NCBI RefSeq assembly: GCF_040361255.1
Contig: NZ_APNG01000007.1
Coordinates: 136,608 to 200,607, forward strand
Direction of reading: 5' to 3'
DNA from: Salinisphaera sp040361255
GTDB taxonomy: Bacteria > Pseudomonadota > Gammaproteobacteria > Nevskiales > Salinisphaeraceae
Length of the DNA: 64,000 bases
The notes under the pieces were generated by a model. That model worked only from the letters and a program-made list of their open reading frames with translations, had not been told where the DNA came from and made no database searches. Positions 48,508-57,169 of the stretch are shown in pieces; within the stretch, counting starts at the first letter, position 1, and the number at the start of each line of letters is the position of its first letter. Position numbers and translations under genes: made by a program.

Positions 48508-49038
48508 CTATTGGTCCGATTGCTTGTCACGATCATCTGTATCGGCCGATGACTGGCCAACTTGCGGCGTGTCGCTATCTTTTTCCTTGCGCTTGAGATT
48601 GGCCAGGAATTCGCGCCGTACGGTGCGCCAGATGGGCACCTGATACTGCGAAAGTTCGCGCAGGGCGGTGAGCGGGTTGTTGACGTCCAGCAAGCGTGCC
48701 ATGCGGTGCTTGAACTGCTGTTGCTGCTCGCTGAAGAACTCCAGCGACAGTTCCAGATACGAACTCACGGTGCTTTGCATGGAGTCGCCGTAGAACCGGA
48801 TGATGTTGCGCAAGACTTCCGTACGGAAGATCGGGTCGCCGCCTTCTTCCTGTTCACTGATGACCTGGAGCAGGATGCTGCGGGTAATATCGTCACCGCT
48901 GCGCTTGTCGATCACGGTGAAGTGCTCGCCCTTGATCACCAGTTGGCGGATGTTTTCCAGGGTGATGTAGCGGCTGACTTCGGTATCGTATAGTCGCCGG
49001 TTCGGATACTTCTTGATGATGCGTGTCTTGTCACTCAT
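48508..49038 (-). CDS. phaR: Polyhydroxyalkanoate synthesis repressor PhaR
   Basis: DNA- and PHA-binding repressor of phasin and PHA genes. 176 residues: the N-terminal DNA-binding domain (TRIIKKYPNRRLYDTEVSRY, ITLENIRQLVIKGEHFTVID) and the PHB-accumulation repeats (EQEEGGDPIFRTEVLRNIIRFYGD). The C-terminal 30 residues are polar and disordered. No phaC, phaA or phaP is in the window. Confidence 0.93.
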   Translation of the reverse strand: MSDKTRIIKKYPNRRLYDTEVSRYITLENIRQLVIKGEHFTVIDKRSGDDITRSILLQVISEQEEGGDPIFRTEVLRNIIRFYGDSMQSTVSSYLELSLEFFSEQQQQFKHRMARLLDVNNPLTALRELSQYQVPIWRTVRREFLANLKRKEKDSDTPQVGQSSADTDDRDKQSDQ

Positions 49039-49148
49039 CCCCTTGCCCCGTCATTTGAGAGTAGCGCGGCGCGCAGCTTGCTGCATCGCGGCAATACGAT
49101 TGTGCCAGATCGGCCGACGCAAACGTAGGGCATTGAGTCGGCGGTAAT

Positions 49149-49175
49149 AAAAACGCCCGCACGAGGCGGGCGTTT
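49149..49175 (-). terminator. dksA terminator
   Basis: On the minus strand AAACGCCCGC (49175-49166), 5-nt loop, GCGGGCGTTT (49160-49151), TT. Located 22 bases after the dksA stop. Confidence 0.9.
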
Positions 49176-49196
49176 GCGGGCCGATAGGCGCTGGTT

Positions 49197-49640
49197 TCAG
49201 CGGCCGAGCTGGCGCTCGCGGATCTCGTCGAGGCTTTTGCAGTCCACGCACAAGGTCGCGGTGGGGCGGGCCTCGAGACGACGAATGCCGATCTCGGTGC
49301 CACAGGTATCGCAGAAGCCGTATTCGTCGCGGTCCACCCGGGCGATGCCCTGATCGATCTTGCGAATGAGTTTTCGCTCGCGATCACGCGTGCGCAGTTC
49401 AAGACTGAACTCCGATTCCTGGCTCGCACGATCGGTCGGGTCCGGGAAGTTCGCGGCCTCGTCCTTCATGTGATGCATGGTGCGATCGACTTCTTCCATG
49501 AGCTCGCGTTTCCAGTTCACCAGGATGCGGCGGAAGTGATCGCGCTGCGCCTCATTCATATACTCTTCACCCTCTTTCGGGGTGTAAGGCGTAAATTGTT
49601 GAGGCGCCTCGAGTTTCGATTGTTTCTGAGTAGCAGCCAT
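49197..49640 (-). CDS. dksA: RNA polymerase-binding transcription factor DksA
   Basis: Works with ppGpp in the stringent response, entering the polymerase secondary channel. 147 residues. Coiled coil with FRRILVNWKRELMEEVDRT and the acidic tip region FPDPTDRASQESE, then the four-Cys zinc finger CDTCG...CVDCK. The start MAATQKQSK (49640) gives the usual length; a longer frame to 49823 has no support. Confidence 0.96.
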   Translation of the reverse strand: MAATQKQSKLEAPQQFTPYTPKEGEEYMNEAQRDHFRRILVNWKRELMEEVDRTMHHMKDEAANFPDPTDRASQESEFSLELRTRDRERKLIRKIDQGIARVDRDEYGFCDTCGTEIGIRRLEARPTATLCVDCKSLDEIRERQLGR

Positions 49641-49785
49641 GCGGCCCCCGGGTCGGATAACAGCGCGTACGTTTAGCACGGCCTGGCACGTTGGTGCAAC
49701 GATTTTCTTACCGTGCGTGCCATTCTGGCATGGTTCTGGCAGACTTGCGCCTCTCGCTAACCCCGGCCAACCCCGGCTATTGCCC

Positions 49786-50574
49786 ATGACGCTTGGCGCG
49801 CTGCTTTTCGATGTCGACGGCACTCTCGCCGATACGGAACCCGAAGGTCATCTACCGGCCTACAACCGCGCGTTCAAGGAACATGGCCTGGACTGGCGCT
49901 GGACCAAAAAGCTTTACCGCAAGCTTTTGCTCATCTCGGGCGGGCGCGAGCGGATCAATCATTATCTGGACCGCTACGACCCGGAGCTTGGCGACAACGA
50001 CGAACGGGTACGCGAAGACCGCGAAGGGTGGGTAGCCGAGCTGCATCAGAGCAAGTCCCGTTATTTCAAGGATCGCTTGCGCAAGGGCCGGGTGCCACTA
50101 CGCGCCGGGGTGGCGCGCCTGATTCGCGAAGCCGGTGATGCCGGGCTGCGTATCGCGATCGTCACCAACGCCACGCGTGCCACGCTCGAGCCGTTTCTGG
50201 CCTATGCGCTGGGTGACGGTCTGCTGGACTATATCGAGCTGACCGTCTGCGGCGACGAGGTCGATCACAAGAAACCCGCGCCGGATGTCTATCGTATGGC
50301 TTGCGAGCGCCTTGGCTGTGCGCCGGAAGACTGTATCGCCATCGAAGACTCGAACGCGGGCGTACGTGCCGCCTATGGCGCCCATGTGCCCGCGCTGGTG
50401 ACGGTTAATGCCGATACCCGCGATCAGGTCTTCGATAACGCCAGCGCCGTGCTGGATTCACTCGGCGAGCCCGATCTGCCGGTCACCATTCTCAAATCGC
50501 CCGGCTTCGACTTCGATTACGTCGACCTCGATATCCTGCGCCGCATCAACGCCGTCGGCCGTCCTGCGGCTTAG
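49786..50574 (+). CDS. HAD-superfamily hydrolase, CbbY/YieH-like
   Basis: Probable sugar-phosphate phosphatase. 262 residues. HAD motif I FDVDGTLADTE (nucleophile Asp10), motif II IVTNATRAT, motif III HKKPAPDVY and motif IV AIEDSNAGVRAA; the helical cap (about 15-95) is large and Arg/Lys-rich. Resembles the CbbY proteins of Calvin-cycle operons, but no such operon is here, so the substrate is open. Its stop overlaps the converging cysZ stop. Confidence 0.88.
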   Translation: MTLGALLFDVDGTLADTEPEGHLPAYNRAFKEHGLDWRWTKKLYRKLLLISGGRERINHYLDRYDPELGDNDERVREDREGWVAELHQSKSRYFKDRLRKGRVPLRAGVARLIREAGDAGLRIAIVTNATRATLEPFLAYALGDGLLDYIELTVCGDEVDHKKPAPDVYRMACERLGCAPEDCIAIEDSNAGVRAAYGAHVPALVTVNADTRDQVFDNASAVLDSLGEPDLPVTILKSPGFDFDYVDLDILRRINAVGRPAA

Positions 50575-51344
50575 CCTGGCTCGCCCCGCGTAACGGGCGT
50601 CGTAGTCGCCGGGTGACACTCGAGATACAGCAGCGTCGCGCCCACCACCGCGGCCGGCATGACCACGAGATTGGCCAGCGGCAGGGCAGTCATCAGCGTA
50701 ACCAGGCTGCCAAAGCCCAGATGTCGCCAACGGCGCGCACGCATGCGCAGTATCTTGTCATCGAAGCGCAGCCCGCGGTTGGCCATGGGCTGGTCCAGAT
50801 ATTCGAACGAGAGCATGAACGCGCCGAAGATGAACCACAGCGGCGCGATCGCCAGATTGGCACCGGGGATGAACAACAGCGCCAGGCTTACTATGCCCAG
50901 CATGAGCGCGCGCGCCAGGTAATAGCGTAATCGCCGCAATTCGCTGACCACACCGTCGGCCATTTCGCCGGCCAGGCTCATGCCGGATTCCGGCGCGCTG
51001 CCGGTCACCAACCGTTCCACCTGGGCCGACAGGAGCCCGTTGAAAGGACTGGCGATCAGATTGGCCAATAGCGTGAATACGTAGCAGAAGGCCAGCGTGG
51101 CCATTACCACGCCCACCCACCACAACAGGGTTTCCAGCCAGGCCAGCCAGTCCGGCAGCCCCGATAGCCAGGCATGGAGCCAGCTATCCAGCTGCCAGCC
51201 CAGCAGCGATACGAGCAGCGCGATCAACACGATATTGATCACGATCGGTATCACCACATAGCGGCGCAACGACGGTTCGGTGAGCATGCGAAAGCCGCGC
51301 AGCAGATAGCTCGGGCCGGCGCTGAATTCGGTAATCGGATTCAT
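50571..51344 (-). CDS. cysZ: Sulfate transporter CysZ
   Basis: Inner-membrane sulfate permease of the EI24/CysZ family, feeding cysteine synthesis. 257 residues with about four to six hydrophobic segments; PSYLLRGFRMLTEPSLRRYVVIPI at the start, LANLIASPFNGLLSAQVERL and PLWFIFGAFMLSFEYLDQPM are family-typical. The last codons overlap the converging HAD gene by four bases. Confidence 0.92.
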   Translation of the reverse strand: MNPITEFSAGPSYLLRGFRMLTEPSLRRYVVIPIVINIVLIALLVSLLGWQLDSWLHAWLSGLPDWLAWLETLLWWVGVVMATLAFCYVFTLLANLIASPFNGLLSAQVERLVTGSAPESGMSLAGEMADGVVSELRRLRYYLARALMLGIVSLALLFIPGANLAIAPLWFIFGAFMLSFEYLDQPMANRGLRFDDKILRMRARRWRHLGFGSLVTLMTALPLANLVVMPAAVVGATLLYLECHPATTTPVTRGEPG

Positions 51345-51454
51345 CTTGCGTTCGGGTAATGGCGCTAGAATTCGGATCGTTGCGGCGCGCCGCGATAGGA
51401 CATGGGCCGGCGCCGCTTTCGCGCATGAGTGTAGAACAACCCAGGAAGACCGCC

Positions 51455-52135
51455 ATGAACAACCCGCGCTCGCGAGTATTTGCCGTACTGCTGTGCTGCT
51501 TCTTTTTGACGCTGGCCGGCTGTTCCCAGAACGATGGTGATCAGGCCCAGGCCGAACTGGAACAGGCCAACGCCGAACTCGAGGCCGCGCAGGCCAAGGT
51601 CGAGGCGGCCAAGAAAGCCCAGGCCGAAGCCGAGGCCCGCGAGGACAAAGCGGCGGCCGAGAAAAAGGTCGCCGAAGCCAAGACCGAAAAACGCGAGGCC
51701 GAACAGCATCAAAGCGAGGCCGCGAAGAAGTCGGATAGCGCCACGCAGCAGGCGCGCGCCGAAGCCCGCAAGGAGGCCGAGCGCAACGAGCAGCCCGTCT
51801 GTGGCGATTGCGGCACGGTCAGTTCGATTACCCCGGTGACCACCAATGGCGACCCGAGCCTGATCGGCAGCGTGGCAGGCGGTGTGGCCGGGGCCGTGGT
51901 CGGCAGCCAGATCGGTAGTGGTTCGGGCAAGACCATCGCCCAGATCGCCGGCACGCTCGGCGGCGTGTTCGCTGGGCGCGAGATTGAAAAACGCGTCAAG
52001 CGCAAGACGGTCTATCAGGTGGCGGTCGCCATGGACGCCGGCGGCTCACGCACGGTCAATGTCGATACCGCGGCCAGCATCAGCCCCGGCACGCGGGTAC
52101 GCGTTCAGGGCAACAACCTGATTCTGATGCGCTAA
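51455..52135 (+). CDS. Glycine-zipper lipoprotein with coiled coil
   Basis: 226 residues. Signal peptide MNNPRSRVFAVLLCCFFLTL ending in the lipobox LAGC, then an Ala/Glu/Lys coiled coil (about 30-120), a CGDCG pair, and a Gly-zipper 2TM segment (SLIGSVAGGVAGAVVGSQIG, GKTIAQIAGTLGGVFAGREI) followed by a small beta region. The second half is SlyB-like; the N-terminal coiled coil is unusual and could bridge to peptidoglycan. The start at 51455 is the one that gives a signal peptide. Confidence 0.85.
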   Translation: MNNPRSRVFAVLLCCFFLTLAGCSQNDGDQAQAELEQANAELEAAQAKVEAAKKAQAEAEAREDKAAAEKKVAEAKTEKREAEQHQSEAAKKSDSATQQARAEARKEAERNEQPVCGDCGTVSSITPVTTNGDPSLIGSVAGGVAGAVVGSQIGSGSGKTIAQIAGTLGGVFAGREIEKRVKRKTVYQVAVAMDAGGSRTVNVDTAASISPGTRVRVQGNNLILMR

Positions 52136-52142
52136 GGCGCAG

Positions 52143-52166
52143 TGGCCGGCCCGATGTGGGCCGGCC
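52143..52166. repeat. hairpin between converging genes
   Basis: GGCCGGCCC (52144-52152) with GGGCCGGCC (52158-52166), 5-nt loop. No T-run; may act as a two-way Rho-independent-like barrier or mRNA end-stabiliser for the lipoprotein gene and queF. Confidence 0.6.
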
Positions 52167-52173
52167 CTGACGG

Positions 52174-52563
52174 TCAGGGTAGATCCACCGGCGTGCCGGG
52201 ATGCCAGTTATCGGCCCGGTGATCGACAATCACGCTGGTATCGATACCGCCGCGCATCCAGAATTCGGCCCGCAGACGCATGAAGCGCGGCTGGGTCGCG
52301 GCCACCAGATCCTCAAGAATCCGGTTGGTGACCGCTTCGTGGAACGCGCCTTCGTCACGAAACGACCAGATATAGAGCTTGAGCGACTTCAGCTCCACGC
52401 AGCTCGCTTCCGGCACGTATTCCAGATATAGCGTGGCGAAGTCGGGCTGGCCGGTCTTCGGGCACAGGCAGGTGAATTCCGGAATACGCATACGGATCGT
52501 GTAATCGCGCTCCGGCGTCGGATTGGGGAAGGTTTCGAGATCGCGGCTCGGTTGGGTCGGCAT
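52174..52563 (-). CDS. queF: NADPH-dependent 7-cyano-7-deazaguanine reductase QueF
   Basis: Reduces preQ0 to preQ1 in queuosine synthesis. 129 residues, the short unimodular type, with IPEFTCLCPKTGQPDFATL (catalytic Cys and Asp), the NADPH motif SCVELKSLKLY and SFRDEGAFHEAVTN. Unlike the two-domain E. coli enzyme. The start MPTQPSRDLE is preferred; GAGAC lies upstream. Confidence 0.96.
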   Translation of the reverse strand: MPTQPSRDLETFPNPTPERDYTIRMRIPEFTCLCPKTGQPDFATLYLEYVPEASCVELKSLKLYIWSFRDEGAFHEAVTNRILEDLVAATQPRFMRLRAEFWMRGGIDTSVIVDHRADNWHPGTPVDLP

Positions 52564-52728
52564 CGTCTCTCCGTGAATGACACGCTTTTGCTCTCAACGA
52601 AGCCCGCTAGGTTACACTAGCGGGCTTTGCATTCGCCCGTCAGGGGAGGCCGATTTGCGCCGCCGTATTCCACAATTCGACGCGTTCGCACGTCGACGCG
52701 GCACGCATGCGCCCCGGGTACGCTGCCG

Positions 52729-55700
52729 ATGCGCCTGACCTCGATCCGTCTGGCCGGTTTCAAATCCTTCGTGGACCCGGCCACGCTCACGCTCACGTCC
52801 AATCTCACCGGCGTGGTGGGCCCCAATGGCTGCGGCAAGTCCAACGTGATCGACGCAGTGCGCTGGGTCACCGGCGAATCGAGCGCGCGCCAGCTGCGCG
52901 GCGAAGCGCTGGAAGACGTCATCTTCAACGGCTCCAAGGCCCGCAAGCCGGTCGGCCGTGCCTCGGTCGAGCTCAAGTTCGACAACAGCGATGCCACGCT
53001 CACCGGCCAGTACGGCGCGTTCAGCGAAATTTCGGTCAAACGCGAGCTGTCGCGCGACGGCGGCTCGCGCTACTTCATTAACGGCACCAAATCGCGCCGG
53101 CGCGATGTCATCGACCTGTTTCTGGGTACGGGCCTGGGCGGGCGCAGCAATTACGCGGTTATTGAACAGGGCGCGGTCAATCGGCTGATCGAAGCCAAGC
53201 CCGAAGACATGCGCCAGGTGCTCGAAGAAGCCGCCGGTATTTCCAAATACAAGGAACGCCGGCGCGAGACCGAAAACCGCATGCGCCATACGCGCGAAAA
53301 CCTCGACCGGCTCAACGACCTGATTGGCGAGGTCACCCAGCGCCTGGGCGTACTCAAGCGCCAGGCCGCCAACGCCGAGAAATACAAGCAGTTCAAGGCC
53401 GAGGAACGCCAGCTGCGCGCCCAGTTGCTGGCGCTGCGCTGGGCCGCTGAAAACGAAAAGGTCGAAGCCGCCGAGACGCGCCTGCGCGCAAGCGAAAACG
53501 CGCTGCGTGAAGCCATCTCTGCCCAGCGCAACGCGCAGCAGGCGCGCGAGGCCGAAGCTGCGGCCCAGCAACAGGCCATGAGCGCGGTCCAGACCCAGCA
53601 GGCCGCCTTCTACGATGCCCAGGCCCAGGCCTCGCGTATCGCCCAGGCGCTGGCGCATGCGAAGGAAATGCGCGAACTGCGCCAGCGTGAGCGCGACGAA
53701 CTGGTCGAACGCCGCGACGCGCTGGCCAAGCGTATTGCCGACGACGAACAGGCCGAACAGGAAAACGCGGACACCGGCGACGGGCTCGCGCGCGAACAGG
53801 CCGACGCGCAACAGGCACTGGAGACGGCCCGCCAGACACTCGAAGCCGCCGAAAACGCCGCCCGCGAGGCCGAAGCGGCGTGGGACGCGCACAACAGCGC
53901 GGAACAAAACCCCGTTCAACAGCTGGATGCCGAACGTCAGCGCGCACGCTATGCCAGCGAACGCGCCCAGCAGCTGACCAACCGCCGCGACAAGCGCCGC
54001 GCCGAGCGCGCCAAGCTCGACGACGAAGACACGGGCGATCTCGCCGCCGGCGCTCAGGATATCGAAGCGCGGGCAGCGCGCCTGGCCGAAGACGAGCATA
54101 GCGCCGCCGAACAGGCCGAGGCCGCCGAGGCATTACGCGAGGAAATCGCCGAGGCCGAGCGCGATGTGGAAACGCGCCGCACCCAACTGGGCGAAACCCG
54201 TGCGCGTCTGGCCTCCGAGCGCCAGCTCCAGCAGTCGGTGCTGCGCGAAGACGATGCCACGCTCGCCCAGTGGCTGGCCGACAACGCCCAGACCGAAGCC
54301 GCGGGCGTAGCCCGCCGGGTGAAGGTCCGCGCGGCCTGGCAGACCGCAGCCGAAGCCGTGCTCGGGCCCTGGCTGCGCGGGTTTCTGGTCGAACGCCTGC
54401 CGACGCTCGACGGCGAGTGGCCGGGCGAGTCGCTCACGCTGGTGGAAGCCGACGCGCCGGGCGCGGTTCGTAGCGGCAAGGGCCCGGCCGATACACCCAG
54501 CCTGGCCGAAGGCATCGAAGCGCCGGCGGTGATCGCCGCGCTGGCCGCACGCGTATTCGTGGTCGACGATCTGGCCACTGCCCTCGAACAGCGCCACGCG
54601 CTGGCCGAGGATCAGCGCTTCGTAACCCTGGATGGGTGCTGTGTCGGGCCCAACAGCCTGGTCACGCCGGCCGCCGGCTCGGCCGAGCAGGGCGTGCTCG
54701 AGCGCGAGCAGCGCATCGAAAGCCTCGCGGCCACGATCGACACCGAACAGGCCGAGCTCGACACCCGTCAGCAAGCGCTCGACGCCCAGCGCGGTCAGCG
54801 TGACGAACGCCGCGAACAGCGGCGCGCGCTCGAACAGCGTATCGCCCAGGCGCGGCGCGAACTCGAGGCGGCCCGCGCCGAACAGCAGGGCCGCGAAATT
54901 CGTGCCGAGCAACTCGCGCGCCGGCGCGCGGAACTCGACAACGAGCTGGCCGATCTCGACAGCCAGATTGGCGAGGCGGAAAACGAATCCGAACGCCTCG
55001 GCGCGCAAATCGCCAGCCTGGAAGAAAAGGCCGAGGCGTTCAGTACCGCCCGGCGTCAGGCCCAGGCCAAACTGGCCGAAAGCCGTGCGGCACGCGACAA
55101 CGCGCGCAAGGCCCACGCCAGCGCCGAACGGGTACTACGCGAAATCGAAAGCCGCGCCGAGCAGAACCGGGGCCGGGCCCAGTCGATTAGCCAGCGCCTG
55201 GCCGATACGCGCGAGGCTCACGCCCAGGTCGAAACCCGGCTGGCCGATTTCGATCAGGACAACGCGACCAGCGCCGACGAGGCCACGCCCGCGCCCGACG
55301 AAAGCGAACACGAACAGGCGATGGAAGCCCAGCACCGTGCCGAGCGCGAATTGCGCGCCGCGCGCGAAGCGCTCAAGGCCAGCGAAAAATCCCTGCAGGA
55401 GGTTTCGCAGCAGCTGATGCAGGCCGAGCAGGGCGTCGACGCGGCGCGGGAAAACCTGCAGCAGGCCAAGATCGATGTCGAAACCACGGGCGTACGCCGG
55501 GCTGGTATCGCCGAACAGATCGAAGAGCTGGGCGAAACGCCGTCGGCACTGGTGGCCGGCCTCGAAGAAGGCGCCACTATCGAAAGCTGCACGGCCGCCA
55601 TCGACACGCTCGAGCGCAAGATCCAGCGCCTGGGGGCGATCAATCTGGCGGCGATCGAGGAATACGACGCGGAGGCCGAACGCGAGCGCTATCTGGCCGA

Positions 55701-56241
55701 GCAGCATGCGGATCTGGCCGAAGCGCTGGAAACGCTGGAAAGCGCGATCGCGCGTATCGACCGCGAAACCCGGGCGCGCTTCAAGGCCACCTACGAACAG
55801 GTCAACAGCCGGTTTGCCGGTATGTTTCCCGAGTTGTTCGGCGGCGGCGAAGCCGCGCTCGAACTCACCGAGGACGACTGGCTGGCCACCGGCATCCGCG
55901 TCATGGCGCGCCCGCCCGGTAAACGCAACGCCTCGATTCAAATGTTGTCGGGCGGGGAAAAAGCGTTGACCGCGGTTGCGCTATTATTCGCCCTGTTCGA
56001 ACTCAACCCGGCACCGTTTTGTATGCTGGATGAAATCGACGCGCCGCTCGACGATGCCAACGTATCGCGTTTTTGCGAACTCGTACGGCGGATGTCGGCG
56101 CAGGTTCAGTTCATCGTGATTACGCACAACAAGCTGACGATGTCGCTCGCCGAGCAATTGCACGGCGTGACCATGGCCGAGCCGGGTGTATCCCGCCTGG
56201 TCAGTGTCGATATCGATCAGGCCCTCGACATGGCCGGCTGA
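52729..56241 (+). CDS. smc: Chromosome segregation protein SMC
   Basis: Condensin ATPase. 1170 residues: N-terminal GPNGCGKSNVIDAVRWVTGE (Walker A), two long coiled coils around a hinge (roughly 500-650), and the C-terminal LSGGEKALTAVALLFALFEL signature with Walker B FCMLDEIDAPLDDAN. Ala/Glu/Arg-rich coiled-coil sequence throughout. The frame is open from 52627 but MRLTSIRLAGFKSFV at 52729 is the SMC start. SMC rather than MukBEF excludes the enteric group. scpA/scpB are not here. Confidence 0.97.
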   Translation: MRLTSIRLAGFKSFVDPATLTLTSNLTGVVGPNGCGKSNVIDAVRWVTGESSARQLRGEALEDVIFNGSKARKPVGRASVELKFDNSDATLTGQYGAFSEISVKRELSRDGGSRYFINGTKSRRRDVIDLFLGTGLGGRSNYAVIEQGAVNRLIEAKPEDMRQVLEEAAGISKYKERRRETENRMRHTRENLDRLNDLIGEVTQRLGVLKRQAANAEKYKQFKAEERQLRAQLLALRWAAENEKVEAAETRLRASENALREAISAQRNAQQAREAEAAAQQQAMSAVQTQQAAFYDAQAQASRIAQALAHAKEMRELRQRERDELVERRDALAKRIADDEQAEQENADTGDGLAREQADAQQALETARQTLEAAENAAREAEAAWDAHNSAEQNPVQQLDAERQRARYASERAQQLTNRRDKRRAERAKLDDEDTGDLAAGAQDIEARAARLAEDEHSAAEQAEAAEALREEIAEAERDVETRRTQLGETRARLASERQLQQSVLREDDATLAQWLADNAQTEAAGVARRVKVRAAWQTAAEAVLGPWLRGFLVERLPTLDGEWPGESLTLVEADAPGAVRSGKGPADTPSLAEGIEAPAVIAALAARVFVVDDLATALEQRHALAEDQRFVTLDGCCVGPNSLVTPAAGSAEQGVLEREQRIESLAATIDTEQAELDTRQQALDAQRGQRDERREQRRALEQRIAQARRELEAARAEQQGREIRAEQLARRRAELDNELADLDSQIGEAENESERLGAQIASLEEKAEAFSTARRQAQAKLAESRAARDNARKAHASAERVLREIESRAEQNRGRAQSISQRLADTREAHAQVETRLADFDQDNATSADEATPAPDESEHEQAMEAQHRAERELRAAREALKASEKSLQEVSQQLMQAEQGVDAARENLQQAKIDVETTGVRRAGIAEQIEELGETPSALVAGLEEGATIESCTAAIDTLERKIQRLGAINLAAIEEYDAEAERERYLAEQHADLAEALETLESAIARIDRETRARFKATYEQVNSRFAGMFPELFGGGEAALELTEDDWLATGIRVMARPPGKRNASIQMLSGGEKALTAVALLFALFELNPAPFCMLDEIDAPLDDANVSRFCELVRRMSAQVQFIVITHNKLTMSLAEQLHGVTMAEPGVSRLVSVDIDQALDMAG

Positions 56242-56275
56242 GCCGGCGCCACGCAACTTATCGACAAAAGCGCCT

Positions 56276-57169
56276 ATGTCTATCGTGCAATGGCTTCTAC
56301 TCATTCTCCTGATCGCCGTGGTCGGCGGCGCCTACTGGTATATGCGCCGCCAGGCCGGTAACGATCCCTGGCAGGGCATGGATGACGATGCGCCCACGCC
56401 GGGCGGTGAGCGCGACGACGGCGCGGATCGTGGCGAATCGCTGGGCGGCGACTCCTACATCGTGGGCGTGCGTACGCTGTCGAAAAACACACCGGCCAGC
56501 CGGCGCGCGGCCGGTAAAAAGGATGCACCGCTCGACGATGGCGACTACGAAACCATCGGCGAGGACGGCGTCGAAGCCTCCTGGACCGCGTACAAGAAAC
56601 GCGGCGCCGAGCCCAAGCCGTTGCCGGAAGAGCAGGCGGCGGCCGATGCGCCGGCGGCGCCGAGCGCGGCCGCAACGCCCGGCGCCAGCGAGCGGGTCGA
56701 AAACATGCGCGCACCGAGCGCACCGCCCGGCGGCGAACAGGAAGTATTTCTGCTGCATGTGGCCGCGCCCGCGGGGCGTATGTTCGACGGCCCGGACGTG
56801 CATGCCGCGCTGCAATCGCAGGATCTCAAGTTCGGCCTCAACGATCAGTTCCACCGTGTCACCGAAACCCACGGCATCCCGGAGTCGGTATTCGCGGTGG
56901 CAAACATGCTCAAGCCCGGCACGCTCGATCCGGTCGACCAGGACCATCTGCATACGCCGGGTCTGGTGTTGTATACGGTGGTTCCGGGCCCGATCGAAGG
57001 CGGGGTCGCTCTGCGCGACATGATGGAAACCGCCAACGGGCTGGCGCAGGCACTGGGTGGCGAAGTGCTCGACGACAAGCGTGCGCTGCTCAAGGCCCAG
57101 ACCGCCCAGTACATGCTCGATCAGGTGGCCGATCTCGACCGCCGCGCCAAGATCGCCAAGCGCCGATAG
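56276..57169 (+). CDS. zipA: Cell division protein ZipA
   Basis: Tethers FtsZ to the inner membrane. 297 residues: N-terminal helix (VQWLLLILLIAVVGGAYWYM), a charged Pro/Ala-rich linker (about 25-155) and the FtsZ-binding ZipA_C domain (about 156-290, VFLLHVAAPAGRMFDGPDVH, FGLNDQFHRV). Placed between smc and ligA, a widespread gammaproteobacterial order; its stop shares one base with the ligA GTG. Confidence 0.95.
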   Translation: MSIVQWLLLILLIAVVGGAYWYMRRQAGNDPWQGMDDDAPTPGGERDDGADRGESLGGDSYIVGVRTLSKNTPASRRAAGKKDAPLDDGDYETIGEDGVEASWTAYKKRGAEPKPLPEEQAAADAPAAPSAAATPGASERVENMRAPSAPPGGEQEVFLLHVAAPAGRMFDGPDVHAALQSQDLKFGLNDQFHRVTETHGIPESVFAVANMLKPGTLDPVDQDHLHTPGLVLYTVVPGPIEGGVALRDMMETANGLAQALGGEVLDDKRALLKAQTAQYMLDQVADLDRRAKIAKRR

